Positions 19,652 through 28,659 of a DNA stretch of 64,000 nucleotides are shown piece after piece. The translations under genes and the position numbers were made by a program. Each line of letters starts with the position of its first letter. The stretch's first letter is position 1. The notes beneath the pieces were generated by a model, which saw only the letters and a list, made by a program, of their open reading frames with translations, did no database searches and was not told the origin of the DNA. The DNA is from Bacilli bacterium. Lineage in GTDB: Bacteria; Bacillota_I; Bacilli_A; ML615J-28; CAG-698. The stretch covers positions 1 through 64,000 of the forward strand of contig JAGCUR010000006.1 in NCBI GenBank assembly GCA_017962745.1, given 5' to 3'.

Positions 19652-20542
19652 TTAATTATCTAAAGTATATCCTAACCTTTTAATTTCTGCTTCACGATCA
19701 CGCCAATCGGGAATCACTTTTACCCATAAATCTAAAAATAGTTTTTCACCAACTACTTTTTCAATATCTTGTCTAGCTAAAGTGCCAATTTCTTTAATCA
19801 TTTTGCCGCCAGCACCAATGATTATTTTCTTTTGGCTCGCTCTTTCCACAATTATATTAGCCCTAACATTAAGTAACCCGTCCACATGCTTAACTTCTTC
19901 TGTTACAACTGCTACGCTGTGTGGTACTTCTTCGCTTGTTTTTAGTAAAATCTTTTCTCTAATAATCTCGGAAATGACAAACTTTTCAGGATGATCAGAT
20001 ACTTGATCTTTAGGATAATACATTGGACCTTCTTCTAAATTATTAATAATCTCTTTTAACAATTCCTCCACATTATCACCATTTAGGGCACTAATATAAA
20101 ATGTGTCAATGAATTCATAGTTTTCATGTAACTTAGCTACATTTTCAAGTAAACGATTCTTATCATTTACTAAATCGATTTTATTTATTACTAAGATTAC
20201 ACTCGCATTAATCTTTTTAAGCATCCTTAAAACGAATTCATCGCCTGTACCAAAGTCAGTAGCTCCATCAAATAGTAATAATACTAAATCGACATCTTTA
20301 ATGCTTCTGAAAACTTGTTTATTCATATATTCGCCTAATTCATGTTTAGGCTTATGAATACCAGGAGTATCGATAAAGATGATTTGTGCATCATCAGTTG
20401 TATAAATTCCTTGAATAACATTTCTAGTAGTTTGTGGTTTAGGACTAATAATTGATACTTTTTGTCCTAAACAATAATTTAGAAATGTGGATTTACCAAC
20501 ATTTGGTCTACCAATTATGGAAACAAACCCGCTCTTAAACAT
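19652..20542 (-). CDS. era: GTPase Era
   Basis: An essential GTPase that binds 16S rRNA and helps 30S maturation. G1 is GRPNVGKST (11-19), G3 is DTPG, G4 is NKID, and G5 lies in the FYISALNG region. The C-terminal KH domain has KIIIGAGGKMIKEIG. 296 residues, full length. It overlaps the cdd stop by 8 bp and is followed immediately by recO. Confidence 0.97.
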   Translation of the reverse strand: MFKSGFVSIIGRPNVGKSTFLNYCLGQKVSIISPKPQTTRNVIQGIYTTDDAQIIFIDTPGIHKPKHELGEYMNKQVFRSIKDVDLVLLLFDGATDFGTGDEFVLRMLKKINASVILVINKIDLVNDKNRLLENVAKLHENYEFIDTFYISALNGDNVEELLKEIINNLEEGPMYYPKDQVSDHPEKFVISEIIREKILLKTSEEVPHSVAVVTEEVKHVDGLLNVRANIIVERASQKKIIIGAGGKMIKEIGTLARQDIEKVVGEKLFLDLWVKVIPDWRDREAEIKRLGYTLDN

Positions 20543-20942
20543 TTAAATCACTTTCTTCAAAAGCATAAGGTAATAATTCTTCTACCGTTTTAACTAAAAC
20601 ATCTTTATTTAAATTAGTTAAATAAACTTTAGCATCTTTATCCATAAGTTCACTCATCACTTGTCTACATGCTCCACAAGGAGATCCAGGTCTAGCTGTA
20701 TCAGTTAATACAAGTAAACTAACGATATCTTCTTTTCTAATTCCCTTAGCAACAGCTTGGAATAATGCATTTCTTTCTGCACATATACATAAACCGTATG
20801 ATGCGTTTTCTACATTGCATCCACCAATCATTTCTCCATTTTTAAGTAAGACGCAAGCTCCTACCCTAAATTTTGAATATGGTGCATAAGCATTATTGAA
20901 ATTAGCTAAAGCAACTTCATACATTTTTTCAAAATCTTTCAT
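20535..20942 (-). CDS. cdd: Cytidine deaminase
   Basis: It deaminates (deoxy)cytidine to (deoxy)uridine in pyrimidine salvage. The zinc site is CAERNALFQA (His replaced by Cys, as in homotetrameric Cdd) and PGSPCGACRQVMSEL (PCGACRQ). 135 residues, homotetrameric class. It lies between ybeY and era, a conserved Firmicutes position. Confidence 0.96.
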   Translation of the reverse strand: MKDFEKMYEVALANFNNAYAPYSKFRVGACVLLKNGEMIGGCNVENASYGLCICAERNALFQAVAKGIRKEDIVSLLVLTDTARPGSPCGACRQVMSELMDKDAKVYLTNLNKDVLVKTVEELLPYAFEESDLNV

Positions 20943-20950
20943 AATTACCT

Positions 20951-21379
20951 CTATCTTTTGATTATATTATCCATTATTTCATCTTGAAGTGAAAACATTA
21001 CTTTTTCATCTTCTTCGTTTAAGTGATCAAATCCATGTAAATGTAATAAGCCATGGCACATTAAAAATGTAAATTCTCTTTGCAAACTATGATTATATTC
21101 ATTAGCTTGCGCGATAGCTTTAGGAATACAAATAAAGATTTCGCCGATATAACCTTTTTCCTCATGTTCTTCAAAACTAATTACATCAGTTACTTTATCA
21201 ATCTTTCGATAGTCACGATTAATCGACTGAATTCTATCTTCATCTACTAAAATAACTGTAGCTTTAGCCCTAGTTTTAAATCGTTTACTAAAAGCTTTGC
21301 ATAAAGCTTTTTTAGCTTGATTAATATCTAAATCAGTTAGACTAGCTACATCATATTCTTCAATAATTCTAATCTTCAT
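20951..21379 (-). CDS. ybeY: Endoribonuclease YbeY (rRNA maturation factor)
   Basis: A zinc-dependent endoribonuclease for 16S rRNA 3'-end processing and ribosome quality control. The metal motif HGLLHLHGFDH (HxxxHxxxxxH) is intact. The ATG at 21379 is preferred, because AAGG lies 9 nt upstream of it but abuts the alternative ATG at 21388; this gives 142 residues. It overlaps the end of phoH by 11 bp. Confidence 0.94.
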   Translation of the reverse strand: MKIRIIEEYDVASLTDLDINQAKKALCKAFSKRFKTRAKATVILVDEDRIQSINRDYRKIDKVTDVISFEEHEEKGYIGEIFICIPKAIAQANEYNHSLQREFTFLMCHGLLHLHGFDHLNEEDEKVMFSLQDEIMDNIIKR

Positions 21380-22385
21380 CGCTTTCATCCTTAAAACTAT
21401 CTAAGAAATTCTTTTCATATTTATTAACTATCTTATAAACTAGTGGATGTCTCATAACATCACTCTTATCAAACTTACACATCGCAATTCCTTTGATGTT
21501 ATTTAACAATTCATATGCCTCTACTAAGCCTGATTTAGTGTTATAAGGTAAGTCAATTTGCGTAATATCACCTGTAATAATCATTTTAGAATTAAAACCT
21601 AGTCTTGTTAAAAACATCTTCATCTGCGATTGCGTCGCATTTTGGGCTTCATCGAGAATAATAACAGAGTTATCTAGTGTTCTACCTCTCATGTAAGCTA
21701 ATGGACATACTTCAATTGCACCTTTTTCCATTAGTTTAGCTGTATGTTCTTTACCAAAACAATCATCTAAGCAATCATATAAAGGTACTAAGTATGGATC
21801 AATCTTTTCTTTTAAGTCACCTGGTAAAAATCCAAGTTTCTCACCAGCTTCTACTACTGGTCTAACTAGTACAATCTTTTTACAAGCACCAGTTTTAAGT
21901 AGTTTAGATGCAAAACATACTCCTAAAAATGTTTTACCCGTTCCCGCAGGGCCAACTGCAAATACGATGTCATTAGTTTCTAGTGCTTTTAGGTAATTAA
22001 TTTGATTAATTGTCTTTGCATAAATCGGTTTACCATTAGATAATGTCGTAACTAATTCTTTTTTTAGATATACATCTTTTAATGTATCTAAATTACCACT
22101 TTTTACCGATTCAAAGATATTAATCATTTCTCTTTCACCAAGAGTTAAATTATTATCTAGTAAATCTTCAGTTACACTTAAAAACTTCATTAAGACATCT
22201 TTCGCATCTTCGCTAGCTCTTTTATCAATTTCAATTTTACCTTCGATTAATAAAATGTCATAGCCAATTAAATCTACTAATAGATTTAAATAGCGATTAT
22301 TAGGCCCTAAGATTGATCTTTCATGTGAAGAGTTATTTAGTTTTCCAATTTGTATTAATTCAATATTTAATTCCAAATATTTCAC
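21369..22385 (-). CDS. phoH: PhoH-like ATPase
   Basis: A predicted RNA-acting P-loop ATPase of the PhoH family, usually linked with ybeY. Walker A is GPAGTGKT near 142-149, Walker B is VIILDEAQNAT, and the family's FLTRLGFNSKMIITGD follows. An N-terminal KH-like part precedes the core. 338 residues. It follows galT by 16 bp. Confidence 0.94.
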   Translation of the reverse strand: MKYLELNIELIQIGKLNNSSHERSILGPNNRYLNLLVDLIGYDILLIEGKIEIDKRASEDAKDVLMKFLSVTEDLLDNNLTLGEREMINIFESVKSGNLDTLKDVYLKKELVTTLSNGKPIYAKTINQINYLKALETNDIVFAVGPAGTGKTFLGVCFASKLLKTGACKKIVLVRPVVEAGEKLGFLPGDLKEKIDPYLVPLYDCLDDCFGKEHTAKLMEKGAIEVCPLAYMRGRTLDNSVIILDEAQNATQSQMKMFLTRLGFNSKMIITGDITQIDLPYNTKSGLVEAYELLNNIKGIAMCKFDKSDVMRHPLVYKIVNKYEKNFLDSFKDESDED

Positions 22386-22401
22386 CTCTTAAAATGGATT
22401 A

Positions 22402-23889
22402 TTACTTATTTAAATATTCAATAAATCTATCAAAGTTTTCTTCTCTATTACCATATCTAAATACAGAACAGCACTCTAAAACTTGCATAAACTTATTAGC
22501 AACTTCGCATTTAACTATACAATCGACTTCATCTTTCTTAACATTATGATACTTATCTTTTAATTCTAAGAACCATTCATAATGTTTAGGATCAATTAAA
22601 TTAGCTTTTGAATTATCAAGTAGTGCTTCTTTAATTGGTTCTAATTCATCTTTTAGTCTACCAGGTAGCACGGCTAAACCTGCTACTTCAATTAAGCCGA
22701 TATTTTCTTTTTTGATGTGATGTAAGCTCCTATTTGGATGGAATATTCCTTCAGGGAACTCATCACTAGTTCTATTATTTCTTAATACTAAATCTAAAAC
22801 ATAGGTGCCATTTTCAAATCTAGCAATTGGTGTAATCGCATTATGTCTTACGCCATTAGTATAAGCATGAATTTCATGTTCGATATCTTCATATTCAGTC
22901 CACATATCCATAATATAAATAGCTAAATCAATTAATTGTTTTCTATTATTAGTTCTAAGTCTAATAACATCCATTGGCCAGTTTACATAAGTAATATGGA
23001 CATCATCAAAATCTTTGATCTTGATTTCCTTTAAATCTTTCGCATCAAACATTGCAAAGCGGTATCTACCACCTTGGAAATGGTCATGCGATAGAATCGA
23101 TCCACCAGCAATTGGAATACCGGCATTTGATCCCATAAAATAATGAGGGAATTGTTCAATGAAATCAATTAGGGCAAGAATCGTCGATGAATTTGCACGC
23201 ATTGGAAAATGATTCTCATTTAAAACAATTGTATGCTCATTATAGTAAGTATATGGAGAATATTGCATATACCAGTTTTCCCCATTTAATTTAAGCGGTA
23301 TTAATCTTAAATTTTGACGAGCAGGATGTGAGCTAGTTCCGGCATATCCCATATTTTCTTTACATAATAAACATTTTGGATAGCCATTTTGGGGAGCTAA
23401 GCGTGCTGCTTCGATTTCTTTTAAGCTCTTTTCAGGTTTAGATAAGTTAATTGTAATATCTAACTTACCGTATTTTGTATCTGCCTTATAGCAGATGTTT
23501 TTATCAATACGATCTTTTCTGATGTAATTAGATTTTAGCGATACATCATAAAAGTAATCAGTCGCATAAACATAACTAATCTTTAGTTGTTCTAAGAAGT
23601 TTTTATAAACAACTGATGGATGCGGAGTAAGAAAGCCCATGATGCGAGTATCAAATAAATCATAATCAGTTATTGTATCTTCTATTAGACCTTTTGCGCA
23701 TGCTATATCGCATAAACCTTTTAAAATAACAGGTAATGCCGGATATGTATGTTTATCTAATCTATCAAACTGTTTTTCTTTAATTAAATCGATTATTAAA
23801 TTACCGATATAAATACTATCAAGTTCAGTAATTAAATGATTATCGATACCATAATCGATTAAATTATTAATTAATTCATTATAATTCAT
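22402..23889 (-). CDS. galT: UTP/UDP-glucose-hexose-1-phosphate uridylyltransferase, class II
   Basis: A Leloir pathway enzyme exchanging UMP between UDP-glucose and galactose-1-phosphate. 495 residues and the N-terminal INNLIDYGIDN segment identify the Gram-positive GalT class II form, not the E. coli type. Recognisable pieces are the CLLCKENMGYAG pair of Cys, SPYTYYNEHTIVLN, ILSHDHFQGGRY (the HxH-type catalytic region) and NRTSDEFPEGIFHPN. It lies between galK and phoH in a leftward run. ATG follows GGAGA. Confidence 0.92.
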   Translation of the reverse strand: MNYNELINNLIDYGIDNHLITELDSIYIGNLIIDLIKEKQFDRLDKHTYPALPVILKGLCDIACAKGLIEDTITDYDLFDTRIMGFLTPHPSVVYKNFLEQLKISYVYATDYFYDVSLKSNYIRKDRIDKNICYKADTKYGKLDITINLSKPEKSLKEIEAARLAPQNGYPKCLLCKENMGYAGTSSHPARQNLRLIPLKLNGENWYMQYSPYTYYNEHTIVLNENHFPMRANSSTILALIDFIEQFPHYFMGSNAGIPIAGGSILSHDHFQGGRYRFAMFDAKDLKEIKIKDFDDVHITYVNWPMDVIRLRTNNRKQLIDLAIYIMDMWTEYEDIEHEIHAYTNGVRHNAITPIARFENGTYVLDLVLRNNRTSDEFPEGIFHPNRSLHHIKKENIGLIEVAGLAVLPGRLKDELEPIKEALLDNSKANLIDPKHYEWFLELKDKYHNVKKDEVDCIVKCEVANKFMQVLECCSVFRYGNREENFDRFIEYLNK

Positions 23890-23974
23890 AATCTTTCTCC
23901 GCTTCTAATATTTTTGTATTTCCAGCTACACTTGCTACATATAATTCGCAAGCATGGCCGATTATTTCTAAATA
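23879..23974 (-). pseudogene. galK: Remnant C-terminal part of galK after an in-frame stop
   Basis: In the same frame as galK, directly after its TAA, the sequence stays open for 31 codons before the next stop at 23881-23879. It encodes YLEIIGHACELYV and then ASVAGNTKILE, which aligns residue for residue with the usual galactokinase C-terminal pattern Y-x4-G-x5-YV-x3-G. The restored protein would be about 393 residues, the normal GalK length. Confidence 0.7.
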
Positions 23975-25060
23975 TTATTCATTTATTTTAGATATAGCGC
24001 TATCTACATCATCTTTATTGATAATGGCGATGGCACAGCCACCAAAGCCGGCACCAGTCATTCTTGCACCCAAACAAGAATTAATGCTTCTAGCCGTATC
24101 AACTAATAAATCAAGTTCTTTACAAGATACTTCATAGTTTTCTTTTAGTGATTCATGGCTTTGATTTAGAAGTTTTCCTACAGTTACTAAATCATTATCA
24201 TTTAAAGCATTATAACAATCTTTTACTCTTGCTATTTCACTAACACAGTGAAGGGCACGCTTGTATATAACTTCATCATCAAATTTATCTTTAATTTTAA
24301 TTAAATCGACTACACTAATGCTACATAAGTCCTTCACATCATAATATTTTTTAACAATTTCTAATGCCTTCATGCACTCAGCTAATCTTTCATTATATTT
24401 ACTAGCTGCCAAATCACGTTTTTTACAGCTATTCATAATTAAGATTACGTAATCGCCTAGCTCAAAATTCGAATAACTATGTTCTAAATTAGCGCAATTA
24501 AGTAGCATAACAGAGTCATCTTTTGCACAAGATATTATAAACTGATCCATTATTCCGCAGTTTACCCCGATATAATCGTGTTCAATTGCTTGACTAAGTA
24601 GGGCAATCTTTTCATCAGTTAAATCTAGATTATAAATATCTTTAAAGATATTAAAGATTGATACTTCTAAACTAGCGCTACTCGATAAGCCAGATGAAGT
24701 TGGGATTGTACCTAAGAATGTTAAATCAAGACCATAAGGTAAGCTAATCCCTAGTTTACCTAACTCAAATACGGCACCCTTTACAAAATCAGCCCAGTTG
24801 TTTGCTTTTTGATAATCATCAATATTAAAACTAATTACGCCTAAGCTTTCAAAATTCTTTGAAAAACAGTTAATAGTTTTATCGCTTCTTGCGGATGCGG
24901 TAACATATGTCCCTTTAGTAATAGCAAAAGGCATAACAAGACCGCCATTATAATCGATATGTTCACCGATTAGGTTAACTCTACCAGGAGTAAATATATT
25001 TAATGATGGTTTAGTTTTATATAATGATTCGTGTAATGCGATTAATTGAAATGATGTCAT
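23975..25060 (-). CDS. galK: Galactokinase, truncated by an in-frame stop
   Basis: A GHMP-family kinase phosphorylating galactose at C1. GRVNLIGEHIDYNGG (motif 1), PTSSGLSSSASLEVS (motif 2, ATP loop) and GARMTGAGFGGCAIA (motif 3) are all present. The frame stops after 361 codons, whereas GalK is usually 385-395 residues, and the missing end is found in the same frame just after the TAA. The protein may thus lack its last strands, or the stop may be a sequencing or assembly error. It lies 85 bp upstream of galT; the gap is accounted for by the lost coding sequence. Confidence 0.88.
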   Translation of the reverse strand: MTSFQLIALHESLYKTKPSLNIFTPGRVNLIGEHIDYNGGLVMPFAITKGTYVTASARSDKTINCFSKNFESLGVISFNIDDYQKANNWADFVKGAVFELGKLGISLPYGLDLTFLGTIPTSSGLSSSASLEVSIFNIFKDIYNLDLTDEKIALLSQAIEHDYIGVNCGIMDQFIISCAKDDSVMLLNCANLEHSYSNFELGDYVILIMNSCKKRDLAASKYNERLAECMKALEIVKKYYDVKDLCSISVVDLIKIKDKFDDEVIYKRALHCVSEIARVKDCYNALNDNDLVTVGKLLNQSHESLKENYEVSCKELDLLVDTARSINSCLGARMTGAGFGGCAIAIINKDDVDSAISKINE

Positions 25061-25151
25061 AAATTCTCCATAGTCTATTTAAATTCTTGAATTTCTTCTG
25101 GAAGCATTCATAAACTAGTCAACTTTTTTTGGTGATTATTTAAATAATCGC

Positions 25152-26066
25152 CTATTCTTCTTTTCTTAATTCTTCAATCTTCTTTTCAAAATAATCCGGA
25201 AGTGGCGCACTAAAACTTAAAAGTTCACCAGTTCTTGGATGATAAAATGATAATTCCTTCGCATGTAAATATTGGCCATGCTCATTATCGATTTCGGCTT
25301 TATATCCATAAATTGGATCGCCAACAATTGGATAACCAATATATTTCATATGAACTCTAATTTGGTGAGTTCTACCAGTCTCTAACAATACTTCAATTAA
25401 AGTATGTTTTTTAAATCTTTCAATTACTTTAAAGTTAGTAATGGCATTCTTGCCACCGACTTGAACGGCCATTTGTTGACGATTCTTAGGATCACGGGCA
25501 AGTGGTGCATCAATTTTACCTAGGTTATGACTAATAACCCCGCTACAAATCGCAATATATTTTTTCGTAACTTGTTTTTCTGAAAACTGAATACTTAAAT
25601 TGCGATGCGCAAAATCGTTTTTACAAGCAACAAGTAATCCTGATGTATCTTTGTCAATTCGATGAACGATACCAGCTCTAATTTCCCCATTAATTCCTGA
25701 TAAATCAGTGCAGTGATACATTAGGGCATTAACTAGCGTATCTTGATAATTACCAGCACCAGGATGGACTACCATACCAGCTGGTTTATTCACTACAATG
25801 ATATCGCTATCTTCATAAACGATATCAAGAGGAATATCTTGAGGAACGATATCGACTTCTTCTAAATCTTTAATCGTAACATCGATGACATCTTTATCTT
25901 TTAAAATATAATTAGCTTTTTCAGCTTTACTATTTACTAATACTAGTCCATCTTTAATTAACATTTGGACATAAGATCTAGTAACATCATCAAGCTCCGC
26001 TGCTAAATATTTATCAAGACGATCATCATCTTGTCCTTTTTTATAAACTAAATTAATTAGTTCCAT
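25152..26066 (-). CDS. rluD: Ribosomal large subunit pseudouridine synthase, RluD type
   Basis: Makes pseudouridines in 23S rRNA. An N-terminal S4 RNA-binding domain (residues about 12-60, with RSYVQMLIKDGLVLVN) precedes the RsuA/RluA catalytic domain with HRIDKDTSGLLV, where the Asp is catalytic, and GRTHQIRVHM. 304 residues. It overlaps lspA by 14 bp, the common lspA-rluD pair of Firmicutes. Confidence 0.94.
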   Translation of the reverse strand: MELINLVYKKGQDDDRLDKYLAAELDDVTRSYVQMLIKDGLVLVNSKAEKANYILKDKDVIDVTIKDLEEVDIVPQDIPLDIVYEDSDIIVVNKPAGMVVHPGAGNYQDTLVNALMYHCTDLSGINGEIRAGIVHRIDKDTSGLLVACKNDFAHRNLSIQFSEKQVTKKYIAICSGVISHNLGKIDAPLARDPKNRQQMAVQVGGKNAITNFKVIERFKKHTLIEVLLETGRTHQIRVHMKYIGYPIVGDPIYGYKAEIDNEHGQYLHAKELSFYHPRTGELLSFSAPLPDYFEKKIEELRKEE

Positions 26067-26667
26067 CAGTTTCTTCTTCCTTTAATTCGTCAGCTGGTAC
26101 TGCTGGTTTATCTTTATCTTTCTTTTGGAATAATTCTTTATCAAAGAATAATAAATAAATTACTAAAGCAATTACACCAATTACTAGTAAGCTATCCGCA
26201 ATATTAAATGTTGGCCATGGATCAAGCGAAATCCAACTAATAAACCAATCATGTCCTTTTCCTAATGGATAAAAAGATAAAAAGTCAGTAACGCCATTCA
26301 AAAATAATCGATCAATAAAATTACCAAGTGTCCCCGCAATAATTAAACATACTGACCAAGAATATAATCTTTTCTTCATAAAGTTTATATCTTTTGCGAA
26401 AAAGCCAAATATTACTAAGGCAATAAGAGTAATTATGATTAGAATAGCTTTATTTCCAGTTAAAATACCATTCATAGCCCCAGTATTAATTGAATAAGTA
26501 ATGTAAAAGAAATTATTGATTACTTTAATACCAGGATATAGGCCTAACTCTACATTTTGCCTTACTACATATTTAGTTATTTGGTCTGCCGCTACAAAAC
26601 AAGCAACAATCCCAAATGCTAAAAAGTAATGTTTATATTTTTTAATGAAATCTAATACTTTTTTCAT
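26053..26667 (-). CDS. lspA: Lipoprotein signal peptidase II
   Basis: A membrane aspartyl protease that cleaves prolipoproteins after lipidation. Four membrane helices. The catalytic Asp pair lies in GNFIDRL and FNIADS, and the N-terminal DQITKYVV is present. The usual NTGAAFG motif reads NTGAMNG. 204 residues, longer than typical (about 150-170) because of an insertion between GKGHDWF and DPWPTFN and a charged C-terminal tail. It is needed to mature the lipoprotein encoded at 42045. Confidence 0.94.
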   Translation of the reverse strand: MKKVLDFIKKYKHYFLAFGIVACFVAADQITKYVVRQNVELGLYPGIKVINNFFYITYSINTGAMNGILTGNKAILIIITLIALVIFGFFAKDINFMKKRLYSWSVCLIIAGTLGNFIDRLFLNGVTDFLSFYPLGKGHDWFISWISLDPWPTFNIADSLLVIGVIALVIYLLFFDKELFQKKDKDKPAVPADELKEEETDGTN

Positions 26668-26669
26668 TT

Positions 26670-27065
26670 TTACCTCACAAATAAAATCAAGAATACAAAT
26701 ATGACTATAAGTGTAAATATAGCAAAGCCAATATTTGTAATTTGATATAAGAATACGGCTCTTGGATTTAATTGTTGGGCTACTTTATTATCATTATAAG
26801 TTGCTTTCGCAAAACAAATTTGTAAAGCATTACTAATTCCATTTAGTAGCATTAATAAAAACCAGCCGATAACTGAAATTATAATTATTGAAATAGTATT
26901 ATGACCGTATATAGTAAATAATTGAATATACATTAAAATGACAGGTAGCATTATTACAATAGTTAGTAAGATACTCTCACCTAGTAATAGCCAATCAGCT
27001 AACTTCTTCATTTTAATTTCATAATATTGTTTCATGTTTTCTTTACCTTGAGAACGTAGACTCAT
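26670..27065 (-). CDS. Three-helix membrane protein of unknown function
   Basis: A 131-residue protein with a charged N-terminus and three long hydrophobic segments (about 28-55, 60-85 and 105-130). No family is recognised. Its ATG overlaps the stop of the Lon/PDZ protease gene (TAATG) and it is followed 2 bp later by lspA, so it is translated as part of that operon. An internal ATG at 27035 with AAGG upstream is an alternative start. Confidence 0.55.
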   Translation of the reverse strand: MSLRSQGKENMKQYYEIKMKKLADWLLLGESILLTIVIMLPVILMYIQLFTIYGHNTISIIIISVIGWFLLMLLNGISNALQICFAKATYNDNKVAQQLNPRAVFLYQITNIGFAIFTLIVIFVFLILFVR

Positions 27066-28168
27066 TATTCCACCCCCGCAAAGTAATTAATAATGTCAGA
27101 AAACTTTTCAACTTTAACTAAATCAAAGCTTCCTTTCGCAAATTCATTATAAGCAGCTAAAGCATCATCATAATCATAACTATCTACAAAGAATACATCG
27201 ATATTATTGATTCTATTGCATTCATATGCAGTTATAATCTTTTGCCTGATTGCGCCAATGGCGCCACCTGTAAATTCTAGTTTATCATCAGTATAAACTA
27301 ACTCGATTGTTCCAGTTCCGACTACTACTTTTCCTTTAGTAATATCTTCACCAAGTAATGAATTATAAATTGATAAAGTTTGAAGTAAGCCACCACTTGG
27401 ACCAATTGTATTAGTTGGCTTAATTGAATAGGCCGGATATGTATTTTCTTGATCGATTATATAATATGCTTCGGTTCTAAAGCCGACATAATAGCCGCCA
27501 TTATCCGAAGAATGCAAATATAAATTTAAATCTTTGTTAATATCGCCTCTTTTAACCGTTACTAATATACGGTTATTTTCGATATTATCACGGCTAAAGA
27601 TTTCCCAAAAATGATTTTCACTTTCAACCTTTACCCCTTTTACGTGGGTAACAATGTCTCCGGCCATCAACTGGCTATCGCCATATGTATGACTAACTGA
27701 CTCGACGATCATTCCTTGGAATGAATAAGTTATTTTTATATCATTATTAATTTTTGACGCTTCAGTATAAGCGGCAATAAGCGACTTTGTGACACTTAAA
27801 TCCATCATAATCTTACCTTGATTTTGTTCTTCTAAATCGGAAAGATCAGTTTTAGGATTATATTCTGAAACATCATATTTTTTGTTTATACTTGATAGCA
27901 TATATCTAAAAATCGATACTTTATTCGAAGAATAGACTGCTAAAGTATATACTTGACCAGTTTTATTATCTTTAAAATCATCATTTTCAATAATGATTCT
28001 CTCACTTGCTTTACTAGCATAACCTGGTGTAACAACCGTATAGTTAACTTTAATTACACACACTAATAATAAAACTAGCCATAAAAGCATACTAAAGATT
28101 ACTAGAGCTTTGCTGACTACTCTAGCGCGTTTAAACCTATTAAGCAAATCTTTAAGAAACGCTATCAT
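27065..28168 (-). CDS. PDZ/Lon-type membrane serine protease (YlbL/SepM family)
   Basis: A membrane-anchored protease with one N-terminal transmembrane helix (about 20-41), a PDZ domain (about 150-215, with MIVESVSHTYGDSQLMAGDIV) and a C-terminal Lon-like proteolytic domain. The Ser-Lys dyad is intact: Ser258 in GPSGG and Lys310 in GAIRQK. Relatives include B. subtilis YlbL and streptococcal SepM, which processes a peptide pheromone; the substrate here is unknown. 367 residues is slightly longer than usual. It is cotranscribed with the dCMP deaminase gene. Confidence 0.88.
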   Translation of the reverse strand: MIAFLKDLLNRFKRARVVSKALVIFSMLLWLVLLLVCVIKVNYTVVTPGYASKASERIIIENDDFKDNKTGQVYTLAVYSSNKVSIFRYMLSSINKKYDVSEYNPKTDLSDLEEQNQGKIMMDLSVTKSLIAAYTEASKINNDIKITYSFQGMIVESVSHTYGDSQLMAGDIVTHVKGVKVESENHFWEIFSRDNIENNRILVTVKRGDINKDLNLYLHSSDNGGYYVGFRTEAYYIIDQENTYPAYSIKPTNTIGPSGGLLQTLSIYNSLLGEDITKGKVVVGTGTIELVYTDDKLEFTGGAIGAIRQKIITAYECNRINNIDVFFVDSYDYDDALAAYNEFAKGSFDLVKVEKFSDIINYFAGVE

Positions 28169-28178
28169 TTTTTACCTT

Positions 28179-28658
28179 TTATTTAATAATAATATCTACT
28201 TTATCAATCTTACGATATTTAATACCAGCGGCATCTAACATCTTTTTAGATGCGATATCTGATGGAGTACAATTATATTTATCATCCATATAAACGATTT
28301 CTTTAATTCCACTTTGGATGATTAATTTAGCGCATTCATTGCAAGGGAATAAGCTAACATATAGTTTACATCCTTCTAGTGATGAACTAGCATTTAAAAT
28401 CGCATTCGGTTCCGCATGTACTACATATGGATACTTGTTATCTAAGAAATCTTCTTCTTTGTTAGCCCATGGAAATTCTTCATCAGAACAGCCATATGGA
28501 AAGCCATTATAACCGATACCAACGATGCGGTTTTTAGTGTTAACGATGCAAGCTCCTACTTGCGTATTAGGATCTTTAGAACGTTTTGCGGAAAGCAATG
28601 CTACTCCCATGAAGTATTGATCCCAACTAATATAATCTTTACGTGCTTGTGTAGGCAT
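28179..28658 (-). CDS. comEB: Deoxycytidylate (dCMP) deaminase
   Basis: It converts dCMP to dUMP for thymidylate synthesis. The zinc motif is H81-A-E-P-N-A, with PCNEC (C106, C109). The N-terminus WDQYFMGVALLSAKRSKDP and the GYNGFP motif are diagnostic. 159 residues. Although often annotated ComEB in Bacillus, its role is nucleotide metabolism. It follows tcdA by 1 bp. Confidence 0.93.
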   Translation of the reverse strand: MPTQARKDYISWDQYFMGVALLSAKRSKDPNTQVGACIVNTKNRIVGIGYNGFPYGCSDEEFPWANKEEDFLDNKYPYVVHAEPNAILNASSSLEGCKLYVSLFPCNECAKLIIQSGIKEIVYMDDKYNCTPSDIASKKMLDAAGIKYRKIDKVDIIIK

Positions 28659-28659
28659 A

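Noticed and set aside
25131-25152. 22-bp palindrome after rluD as a terminator
   Set aside because: GGTGATTATTT/AAATAATCGCC is nearly perfect, but on the transcribed (minus) strand it is followed by A residues, not T residues, so it is not a typical intrinsic terminator. It may be an operator, which I cannot support further.
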